DNA from: Lytechinus variegatus
Taxonomy: Eukaryota > Echinodermata > Echinoidea > Temnopleuroida > Toxopneustidae
Direction: 5' to 3'
Assembly (NCBI RefSeq): GCF_018143015.1
Contig: NC_054741.1
Coordinates: forward strand, 54,203,048 to 54,267,047
DNA: 64,000 nt
Positions 46,902 through 56,167 of this stretch are shown piece by piece. The position numbers and the translations under genes are program-made. Below the pieces are notes generated by a model. It worked only from the letters and a program-made list of their open reading frames with translations, did not search any database and was not told where the DNA came from. The first letter of the stretch is position 1. Every line of letters begins with the position of its first letter.

Positions 46902-48020
46902 CAATATTATTGTTATGTAATGATTTTGATCATTATTTATTAATATTCTATAAAAGAGGCGTCGGATAGCAACGTATTTCTACTGATGAGATTGACAAGT
47001 TACTAGTATGGATATTCCATTTTTCCATCTCAACTCGGACATCTTAGGATGGACACACTACTGTTTTTCTTCTTAGATATTTAGATTTCATATTTGTACA
47101 TTAAATGATTTATTCAAATATACTGACAAAAAAGATAGCAACCGAAAAGGCTGATTCAAATCGGTTTACAAATATCCGTGATTACTACAAAAAAAAAGTA
47201 TTTAAATACACGAAGGAAAACATGCAACATATAATAACATTGGCAATTACTAAAAAAAAGGTAATGTATAAATATTCAAAGATAAATTTAATGCACTAGT
47301 ATATGCCCACTAATAAGTTGGCTGTGTTTGCATAGTTCAAGTATGGCCTTTCCTTTAAAGACATCTTTTCAAAGTAAGCCAATAGTTTTATATGGCAGTC
47401 TCCCGTATTTCTATCATGATTCATTTTGCTTTCTTTATTTCTCTTCATTCTAACATTATTGAAAACATATCCCGCAAATGTTATGTGTCATTTTATGTTA
47501 CTCGTTACAGTTATTGTCATGCATTTTTAATGCTTCTTAGCTGCTGCTGCTCCTGAAAATAAGATTACGAAAGTGGTATTTTTCTTGTAACCATTGTATG
47601 AATGAACAAAATATGAATTTCCATTTAGTTGGACATTTTATATATATATATACACATAGATATGTATATATGTATACGTCTTACTCGTATTCATATAAAA
47701 CAACATAGACATATGACATATGATTAAATAGTGCTAAGCGCGAGCTAAGATTTTGGGAAATTTTGTCCTTAAATTGAACATTGTGATCACTATTTGTGAT
47801 GCTGAAGAAGATGCATATGCAACAACTGCGACCATTTTCATTTTTATTTACATGTATACACGCATTTCGTAATTCACTTAACGAAAAACACACACATAGA
47901 TCAAACAAAAAGAACATGGAACTGACTTGTATGTGAAATTAATTGGGAGAATGTAAACATGTAAATATCGTAAAAGGATCTAAACAGCGAACTAGCCGAA
48001 TTAAAACGAAGAGTTACAAT
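46902..48020. other. intergenic, 3' flank of the first DYNLL copy
   Basis: AT-rich; a TATATA microsatellite at 47640-47672 and one GCTAAGCGCGAGCTAAGA piece at about 47730-47750 related to the degenerate tandem repeat at 20090. TTTATT at 47843-47848 gives an AATAAA on the minus strand, about 175 bp beyond the DYNLL stop, a plausible poly(A) signal. Confidence 0.5.
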
Positions 48021-48290
48021 TCAGCCTGATTTAAAAAGCAAGAGAGCCAGTTGTCCCAGGTAGAAGTAGATGAAGTGTCTAGTTTCATGCGTTACGTAGC
48101 TGCCGAAGTTACGACCCACAATGCAATGCCAGGTTGGATTATACTTCTTGTCAAATTCCTTCTTGATGTAGGCTGCGATGTCCTTCTCGATGTTAAACAT
48201 TTCCATTGCCTTCCTGGCGCAGTCGATGGCGTCATCTTGCATGTCAGTTGCCATGTCAGCGTTCTTGATCTGAACTTTGCGATCAGTCAT
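48021..48290 (-). CDS. DYNLL: dynein light chain LC8 (DYNLL), copy a
   Basis: LC8 is an 89-residue homodimeric hub. It binds short TQT-type motifs in dynein intermediate chain and many other partners, in cytoplasmic and axonemal dyneins. This frame is exactly 89 codons and nearly identical to LC8 throughout the core: [20 protein letters not shown] (44-63 region), then [16 protein letters not shown], ending LLFKSG with the conserved penultimate Ser. The N-terminal half is more diverged than in copy b ([20 protein letters not shown]). The coding part is one uninterrupted exon. On the minus strand a CAG acceptor at 48314-48312, about 21 bp upstream of the ATG, suggests a noncoding first exon further right. 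Functional gene by conservation; expression unknown. Confidence 0.95.
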   Translation of the reverse strand: MTDRKVQIKNADMATDMQDDAIDCARKAMEMFNIEKDIAAYIKKEFDKKYNPTWHCIVGRNFGSYVTHETRHFIYFYLGQLALLLFKSG

Positions 48291-48504
48291 GATATTGGTT
48301 TAGGGTGATCACTGCTTTATCTTTAAAAAAGAACGAAAAGGAAACAAAATAAAGCCTAGTATGATTATGACCACATTTTCAAACATAGACCTACAACTTT
48401 CTCGTGTATGCATTATCTTGGATTCGGCCGTGAAATTTAGCAGAATGTTCAGCAAGTTAATGGTTTACTTAACACTTCAACTGACAATTCCTAAACTGCT
48501 TGAT

Positions 48505-49430
48505 AATGTTTAAGGAAAGTCCATCTCTAAAGATTTGTTTTATAGGAAAATGAAAAAAGACAATCAAATAGTAATCTTTAAGAGATGTAAACATTTGTTA
48601 TCACAATATAGAGACTTCAAATTGAACTTGAGACATTGGTGTCATCATAATAAGGTAAGGGAGAGAGATAGAGATTTATTCTAATTATCTATTATGCAGG
48701 AGTATATAATACTAATTGTGTGTCCCCTCCTTTGCCTGCCACCCCCCCCCGCTAATTAGGATTTTAATTCCTTTGTTTTTCCCTTTCTTGCATTATGTTT
48801 TTTCCCCTCTCTTTCCTTGTAAACTGTGTAAGCCTTTTCCTGTTGTACGGTAATCAGGAGGATAGACCTCGATAGGCCAATGGCTTTCTGTCCTTCCCCC
48901 ACATCCGCCGTACAGCGGAAATCATTTTTATTTACTGTGTTTTACTATCTGTTTATGACTACTTATAATCTATACTTGTCAATATCTGTTCTGCTATATA
49001 AGAATCTTATTTGTATTTATGTATTTTTGTGTATTTTAAAGAGGTGTGAAATAAATGAATCTTAATCTGAAATCTTAATCTATATTTGCTCCAGTATATA
49101 GACAAAATGGCTAAAAAGTATTTATTAATTACAAAGTTTTACGTCAGTTTATATGTTTTGTCTTATGAGGACATAAAAGTATGATTTCTGTGCAATATTA
49201 TGATTACTGCGTGCCCAAGGGGATTAAGTTCTTATGAGAAAAAAACACAAATCCATGATAAGTGAAGTAAAACTTTTAGCAAATTACTTACACAGCCGAA
49301 GGGGGAAGTAGTCCCTAACAAATAATTCACTTTACCGAATTGCATTATTTGAAAGTTGCATCGTCAAACAGCCATAACTTTCTAATTGCTTATCCGATTT
49401 CTTTCAAGATTTTACCTGTTTTTTTTCTTA
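48505..49430. mobile_element. MITE related to 33797-34399, split by a LINE 3'-end insertion
   Basis: Left half (48505-48660) and right half (about 49085-49430) match successive parts of the element at 33797: GAGACTTCAAATTG ... TAAGGTAAGG, then TGGCTAAAAAGTATT ... TTATGAGGACATAAAAG ... ATAACTTTCTAATTGCTTAT. The interruption begins exactly after AAGGTAAGG, where the intact copy continues as AAGGCAAGGACTACTC. Confidence 0.65.
48661..49084 (+). mobile_element. LINE 3' UTR fragment inserted in a MITE
   Basis: About 420 bp ending GTGTGAAATAAATGAATCTT, followed by a short repeated tail AATCTGAAATCTTAATCT, typical of 5'-truncated LINE insertions with microsatellite-like tails. The CACATCCGCCGTACAGCGGA segment and a run of C upstream are noncoding. 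Confidence 0.55.
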
Positions 49431-49830
49431 TTTTTTCCTCTCCCACAGATAAATGCTTACATATTAAAAAAAAATGGGAACAATGGAGTAATGGAGTAAA
49501 GGAGAGAAAAAAAAAAACACTCACCAGTTTAAATGTACAGCAAAATAAAATTATTCGGCCACCTCTGTAAAAAAAAAGTATCTGTACTAGTTTGGTGGTG
49601 ATGTTGACAAGATGAGCAGCATGAAATGAAATATGCGAATAAGAAAATTCCACTGCTTTCTAAAAAAAAACCACATCAAACTTAATAAAAGTCCTTAAGA
49701 CCTTGATATTTCTATATGTTTGTTCATGCCTCGTTTGCCACGTTTGTTAAACTTTAAAAAGGTGTGTTGCTTTTTTTCATGATAAAAAAGTTTTTCCATT
49801 CCACCGTTGCATGACGAATATCTATTGGTA

Positions 49831-49871
49831 GAGCTTAAATGAAGTCGGTGGCTTGTAACCGTAGTTTTTAA
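49831..49871 (-). promoter_or_regulatory. conserved upstream block of DYNLL copy a
   Basis: The plus-strand block GAGCTTAAATGAAGTCGGTG, GCTTGTAACCGTAGTTTTTA resembles 63592-63632 upstream of copy b (GAGCTTAAATCAAATCCGTA, GCTTATAACAGTAGCTTTTA), about 80 percent alike. It lies ~1.5 kb upstream of the copy a ATG. It may be a shared promoter or noncoding first exon retained from the gene duplication. Confidence 0.45.
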
Positions 49872-50057
49872 CAACAACCTTCACCCGTAGTATAACATAT
49901 TCTGAGTAGGCACATTTATTTCTATCAAGAGACTTCATTCCATGCGAGGTATGACCACTGACGCATGGGTTTCACTTTAAAATTTTTCCTTTTATTTTCT
50001 TTTATTTTCTCCTTCCTTTTCCTCCTTTTTTTGGGTCGTGGAATTTTTATTTTCTTA

Positions 50058-50330
50058 TAGTCCGAAAACGAAATGAGGTTCGTAATTCCGAAGGTTCGTT
50101 AATCCGAAAACGCAATGAGGTTTCGCAATTCCGAAGGTTCGTTAGTCAGAAAACGAAACTGTGGTTCGTAATTCCGAAGGTTCGTTAGTCCGAAAACGAA
50201 ATGATTAACGAACCTTATTTCGTTTTCGGACTAACGAACCTTCGGAACAACGAACCTTATTTCGTTTTCGGATTAACGAACCTTCGGAACAACGAGGGGT
50301 GTCTGGAAAACGAAGACCGAAGACCGAAGA
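50058..50330. repeat. left tip of the foldback: ~43-bp tandem repeat turning into its own inverse
   Basis: Three and a half copies of a ~43-bp unit (CCGAAAACGAAATGAGG, TTCGTAATTCCGAAGG, TTCGTTAGT) run to about 50203. The sequence then inverts (TTAACGAACCTTATTTCG ... GGACTAACGAACCTTCGGAA), so the tip alone can form a hairpin centred near 50205. The right tip (59950-60165) has related but less regular repeats. Confidence 0.75.
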
Positions 50331-50485
50331 CCGGGGACACGTATCACACTCGTGTGAAAGCGTTTGTAGTTCACGCACAAAGCGTGTACAAAGCAGTGCA
50401 AAGTGTGTACAAAACACGTGCGCGGGTTAGAATGGACTTTGGACCTTGCCCCCTACACATGTTCTCCCATTGACATAACGCATGT

Positions 50486-52191
50486 CCCCGGTCTTCGATC
50501 TTCGTTTTCCAGACCTGTTGTTGGGTGTCTGGAAAACGAAGACAGAAGACCGGGGCCATCGCATCCGTCTAGCTAAAATAAACCATTATTATATTCAGAT
50601 CAAATTCAGGAATATTCTGATATTGGATATGTAATGAATTATGATTGGTTAATGATTAATTGTATGGATATCGTAATGTGAATGATAATTGATTGAGCAA
50701 TATATCGCGCTCAGCTCAGCTGGCATGAAAATTTTATACCATTGACATAACGCATGTCCCCGGTCTTCGATCTTCGTTTTCCAGACCTGTTGTTGGGTGT
50801 CTGGAAAACGAAGACAGAAGACCGGGGCCATCGCATCCGTCTAGCTAAAATAAACCATTATTATATTCAGATCAAATTCAGGAATATTCTGATATTGGAT
50901 ATGTAATGAATTATGATTGGTTAATGATTAATTGTATGGATATCGTAATGTGAATAATTGATTGAGCAATATATCGCGCTCAGCTCAGCTGGCATGAAAA
51001 TTTTATACCATTGACATAACGCATGTCCCCGGTCTTCGATCTTCGTTTTCCAGACCTGTTGTTGGGTGTCTGGAAAACGAAGACAGAAGACCGGGGCCAT
51101 CGCATCCGTCTAGCTAAAATAAACCATTATTATATTCAGATCAAATTCAGGAATATTCTGATATTGGATATGTAATGAATTATGATTGGTTAATGATTAA
51201 TTGTATGGATATCGTAATGTGAATGATAATTGATTGAGCAAAATATCGCGCTCAGCTCAGCTGGCATGAAAATTTTATACCATTGACATAACGCATGTCC
51301 CCGGTCTTCGATCTTCGTTTTCCAGACCTGTTGTTGGGTGTCTGGAAAACGAAGACAGAAGACCGGGGCCATCGCATCCGTCTAGCTAAAATAAACCATT
51401 ATTATATTCAGATCAAATTCAGGAATATTCTGATATTGGATATGTAATGAATTATGATTGGTTAATGATTAATTGTATGGATATCGTAATGTGAATGATA
51501 ATTGATTGAGCAATATATCGCGCTCAGCTCAGCTGGCATGAAAATTTTATACCATTGACATAACGCATGTCCCCGGTCTTCGATCTTCGTTTTCCAGACC
51601 TGTTGTTGGGTGTCTGGAAAACGAAGACAGAAGACCGGGGCCATCGCATCCGTCTAGCTAAAATAAACCATTATTATATTCAGATCAAATTCAGGAATAT
51701 TCTGATATTGGATATGTAATGAATTATGATTGGTTAATGATTAATTGTATGGATATCGTAATGTGAATGATAATTGATTGAGCAATATATCGCGCTCAGC
51801 TCAGCTGGCATTAAAATTTTATACCATTGACATAACGCATGTCCCCGGTCTTCGATCTTCGTTTTCCAGACCTGTTGTTGGGTGTCTGGAAAACGAAGAC
51901 AGAAGACCGGGGCCATCGCATCCGTGTAGCTAAAATAAACCATTATTATATTCAGATCAAATTCAGGAATATTCTGATATTGGATCAGTTATAATTGGCT
52001 GATAAGTTAATGATTAATTGTATGGATATCGTGATCATGGTGATGTGAATGATAATTGATTGAGCAATATATCGCGCTCAGCTGGCATTTGCAATTTTTC
52101 TACCATTGACATAACACATGTCCCCGGTCTTCGATCTTCGTTTTCCAGACCTGTTGTTGGGTGTCTGGAAAACGAAGACAGAAGACCGGGG
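50486..52191 (+). repeat. left-arm array, 7 hairpin units
   Basis: Spacings 272, 269, 272, 272, 272 and 279 bp. Each unit has a 70-bp near-perfect hairpin (CCCCGGTCTTCGATCTTCGT, TTCCAGAC, loop CTGTTGTTGGGT, then GTCTGGAAAACGAAG and AAGACCGGGG). About 200 bp of AT-rich spacer follows, with TCTGATATTGGATATG and GCGCTCAGCTCAGCTGGCAT. Units are almost identical except the innermost, which has diverged. Confidence 0.9.
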
Positions 52192-52327
52192 ATCGCGTAT
52201 AATTTTGTCTAGCTAAGATAGGCCTATAATATTCAGCACCAGTTCAAGAATATTTTGATCTTGGATACGTCATCTGCTATGATTGGCTGCGGATAAGTTA
52301 TGGTTATTTGTGTGAATGGTTCTAGGA

Positions 52328-52619
52328 AAATTACCCCCCTGACAATTACCCCCGGACAATTACCCCCGGACAACTACCCGCGGACAATTACCCCCGAGGA
52401 CAATTACCCCCGGACAATTACCCCCGGACAACTACCCCCGGACAACTACCCCTGGACAATCACCCTCGGACAATTCCCCCGGACAACTACCCCCCGAACA
52501 ACTACCCCCGGACAATAAGCCCCCCGAGGACACTTACCCCCCTGACAATTATCCTCGAGGACAATTAGCCCCCGGACAAAAACCATCGAGGACAATTATC
52601 CCCGGACAATTTCCCCCCA
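52328..52619 (+). repeat. 14-bp minisatellite GGACAATTACCCCC, about 20 copies
   Basis: Tandem GGACAATTACCCCC with substitutions (CAACTACCCCC, CAATTCCCCC) and occasional GAGGACAATTA insertions. The complementary strand carries a G5 run every 14 bp, so it can in principle form G-quadruplexes. The apparent Pro/Thr/Asn repeat protein in one frame is a by-product. Confidence 0.9.
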
Positions 52620-53248
52620 TAAAGTCATCCCTTCTCTCCAGCATCAATGTTAGAAGCGGGACCCTTTCTAAGTTTTGGTCGGTGGCACAGGTTTTTTGAA
52701 ATATTTTCTACATTATCTTACCTTGATAATTTTTATTTCTCTTTGATATTGCTCTTTTTCCTTTTCTCTCACTTTCTTCTTTCTTCGGTTTTTTTTTTGT
52801 TTAGCGGCGCCTTCTGCATCATGAAAAATGGGGGGGGGGGTCTTGCACCCGAAATCTCCCGTTTGGCTATGCGTATATTCATCAGAAAATGTGTAAACTG
52901 GCCCTCATACTAAGTTTTCATAGATCAATTGAACACGATTAGTCATAATAATCACAAATGTTGAATATCTCCGATTCCAACTGATCTGATTTTTTTAATA
53001 TTTATTTTGGGTTCAATTTCAGGAAAGAAATCAGGCAAATAGATAAAACGTAAAAAGACACCTTTATAGGTAAAAATATATTGAAAGTCGATAACGCATC
53101 TATCAACACTATGACTAACACTGTCAAGTAGGACTTATAATCCTGTTATTTTAAAACAATTCAACTAATAAGAAGCTAAAAATTATGAAACGATTGGTGC
53201 ACATTCCAGCAAGCTCAAAAACTTTATGCAAAGATAATACAAACAAGA

Positions 53249-53299
53249 ACACCTTGTAATTTTACCATTTAGGCCCTAAATGGTAAAATTACAAGGTGT
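53249..53299. repeat. perfect 24-bp-arm palindrome with 3-nt loop
   Basis: ACACCTTGTAATTTTACC ATTTAG and its exact reverse complement flank GCC. It is the most perfect hairpin in the loop domain. Confidence 0.9.
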
Positions 53300-53479
53300 T
53301 TTTTGTGTTTTACTCTTGGATGAAAGCAACATTAAAGAAGGAAATTAAGTACCAAAATTACTAAATTGTAAACAATTGTAAAGAATATGACATAATCAAA
53401 AACAGTGTTTTTTCTAAACAAATTGGCAATCATGATAGTAAACCATTCGTTTAAGATGCATTTTAAGGACGGTACGTAA

Positions 53480-54520
53480 GAATATATATAGAAGTAGACC
53501 TATGCAAATCAAATAATGCGACTGAGCAGCGTGAGCTGAAAATATTAATATTTAGACCTACATAGCACTTTCAAGAAAAAATCAATTTGTAAATTGAAAA
53601 AATAATGAAAGCTCGATATCCAAGATAAAATATGTTTTGTATATTAACTTCAAATCTTGATATTTTAAGCTCCATATATGTGAGCGCGAAGCGCGAGCTG
53701 AAAATTTTTAGAATTGCATGTATATATTTTAACCTGAAAATTGACTATTCTGGGCAATGTTTGTGAACCTGAACAAGATGCGTATGTAACTAGATAATTA
53801 CTGCAAGCGCAAAGCGCGAGCAGAAATTGTTATTAACTGTCCTAGCATTATCGAAAAGGGACCTGTTAAGGACTGTTTATAGGTACCCACGAAGACGGTA
53901 TATATTTCAATAAAGCATTTTTTTAACATTCCGACCTAAAAGAATGGTAATTACTTTTTTGTATCAATAAAAGGGATAGGTATGTAACGAATCAATGGAT
54001 GCGAGCGCGAAGCGCGAGAGGAAAAAAAAGAGATTTCAGACCTAAAAGCGGGACACTATTCATATTTTGTAAATAATAAATAAGATATAGTTAATTGGGT
54101 ATCATTACTAATGCGATCGTGAGGCGCGAGCAGACAATTATTGATATTATGATGTGAAACTGGATAATTCAAATAGATTTTAAATAAAGAACATGCAGGC
54201 TATCGCGCATGTTTTAGATTTAGACCTAGAATCTGGGCTTTCTGAATACATTCTTTAATGAAACATTATAGACAATAGGAACTTGGCAAATCAAACAATG
54301 TGACCACGCAGCGTGAGCTTTAGAAAAAATGCTGATATGTAGACAATAAAACGGACATTTTACAGAGCACTTAAATTTGTGAATGAAAAAAATATTGAAA
54401 GCTCGATGTCCGAGCTAATTATGTTTTGTATAATAAATTCAAAACTTGCTCCATATCAGCCTACATGTATTGAGCAAGATACGAATCTCATCGAAAAGGC
54501 AATTCTGGCGCGAAGCAAAA
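53480..54520. repeat. degenerate tandem repeat, GCGCGAAGCGCGAGC family, second locus
   Basis: Units of ~120-200 bp with GAGCGCGAAGCGCGAGCTGA, GCAAGCGCAAAGCGCGAGCA, GCGAGCGCGAAGCGCGAGAG and other variants, each preceded by a TATGTAAC(T/G)A-type sequence. Same family as 20090-20700. Confidence 0.65.
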
Positions 54521-55124
54521 GCAAAGATTTTTTTTTATAGTAACATGGAAGATTTTTTTTGGGAAGTCTTCCCCTCACATTATTTCATTCACTCGTCTTC
54601 CTCCTCTTATTTTCCACTTATCTTTTCTTCTTCTTTTCCTTTTATCTTTTCTTCTTTCTCTCTTTTTTTTGCTCTGCCAATTTTTTTTCACAGCAAATCT
54701 CAGGGGGGGGGGGAGCCCCCCGCCCTGACACATCCACTAGCTGTTGTGTTCTTAATTTCTTTCTTTTCCCCTTGTTTTTCTGTTTTCTATTCAGATTTCA
54801 TGTTAGCATTTTCACATCCCGTTTATTTTGACCTCTTTTCCATCCCTTTCCCACCTAAAATTTCCATTTCACTTTGCCATCTCTTTATTTCTAACCCCTT
54901 TCTCACTTGTTTAATAGTAGGCCCTATTTCAGGATGATTAGATTTGTTCACTCTACGTCCTTTTCCTTTCTCCTCTTGTTTCTTTATTCTCTTTCTCTCT
55001 CTCATTGTTTGTCTCGCCCACAAGAGGTGAAGGCGAGACTAAGAGATCCAAATGTCGTCTGCCCGTCGATTCCCAGAGAGGGTAAGCCGATTCTGCGGTG
55101 CAAGATAGACCAAAAGCCAATTCT

Positions 55125-55159
55125 GCATCGGCTTTTGGTTCTGAACCAAAAGCCGATGC
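55125..55159. repeat. 17-bp palindrome with 1-nt centre
   Basis: GCATCGGCTTTTGGTTC, T, GAACCAAAAGCCGATGC. An additional upstream CCAAAAGCC half-site adds a third copy. Such perfect near-zero-loop palindromes are unstable in cloning hosts. Confidence 0.85.
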
Positions 55160-55391
55160 ACGTGTAAACAGGGTAATTTTCTTCCAAACGCGTACTGAAT
55201 GTTGCTGTCTCGAAATGTACGCGTGGGAACGTCTCGGGTTTAACCGCAAAGTAGTAAGCAAGCGACACACTAGTGTTTCATGTTCGCCGACCGTATGGAA
55301 AACATTCTCCAAGGGCGCGCTTGCCACCTGTCTTAGGTCGATGACATTGCTTTCTATTACAATTAGGTTTATTTTATACGGAGTTTTTAAT

Positions 55392-55968
55392 GGGATGGTC
55401 CGGGCTGAAAGTATGTTTAGCTTAATGAATAGAGTAGAATTCACTGAGTACAATACCGAAAATTTCATCAAAATCGGATATAAACAAAGTTATTGAATTT
55501 TAAAATTTAGCAATATTTTGTGGAAACAGTCGTCATTAATATTCATTAGGTTGGCTGATGATGTCACATCTCCACTTGTTCTTTTGTATTTTAGTATGTG
55601 AAATTAGGTTTATTCAATTTTTTCATCCAAGAACTAGAAAAATTAGATTGGCAACTGATTTAGTGCATCAAATATTCATTGCTGCAACTTATTTCATTAT
55701 AAGGGAGACATATCATTTGCACAAGTATGAAATAATGTAAAAATTATGGTCATATTTAATAACATAGGAAAACGGAAAGTGGAGATGTGACAATATCAGC
55801 CCGCCTAATGAATATTCAAGACGACTGTTTTCACAATATATTGCTAAACTTTAAATTTCAATGACTTAATATTACTTGCTATCCGATTTTGATAAAATTT
55901 TCGGCACATTGCTCAGTGAATTCTACTGTATGTATTAAAATATAAATATTTTCAGCCCGGACCATCCC
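55392..55968. mobile_element. 577-bp MITE (GGGATGGTCCGGGCTGAAA ends) nested in the foldback loop
   Basis: Left GGGATGGTCCGGGCTGAAAG and right TTTCAGCCCGGACCATCCC are inverted, with one base difference at most. Inner inverted homology continues (GAATTCACTGAGTACAAT / TTGCTCAGTGAATTC; GTGACATC-type TGATGATGTCACATCTCCAC / GTGGAGATGTGACAATATCA). No transposase. Confidence 0.8.
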
Positions 55969-56167
55969 TTTTACACGTTTAAGTGCCATCGACTTGGCGA
56001 GAAACTTAATCATGCCATGTCCACATAGGCTATATGACCTTTTATAAGATATCATATCTCGTCATGGCGACATATAACTTTTTATAAGTCGACTTGAAGA
56101 AAACGAAGTACAATTGCACGAAAACGTGTCCGTAGCACGCTATAAGTGGTAATTACCTAGACAAAAT

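Larger units (their letters stand above)
52301..56149. other. loop domain of the foldback element
   Basis: It contains, in order: the ACAATTACCCCCGG minisatellite; a TTCTTT-rich stretch with a G10 run near 52830; a perfect 24-bp-arm palindrome (53249-53299); the degenerate GCGCGAAGCGCGAGC repeat (53480-54520); a pyrimidine-rich tract (54580-55010); a 17-bp palindrome (55125-55159); and a 577-bp MITE (55392-55968). The longer open frames (such as 54446-54937 and 54953-55471) are pyrimidine-tract or palindrome translations. I see no transposase or other gene. Confidence 0.6.

Noticed and set aside
52300..52518. Proline/threonine repeat protein
   Set aside because: It is a by-product of the 14-bp minisatellite; the unit length is not a multiple of three and frames shift across variants.
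54953..55471. 172-codon minus-strand frame with overlapping plus-strand frames in the foldback loop
   Set aside because: It spans the end of a dispersed repeat, a palindrome and the edge of a MITE; palindromic DNA gives open frames on both strands. No domain recognised.
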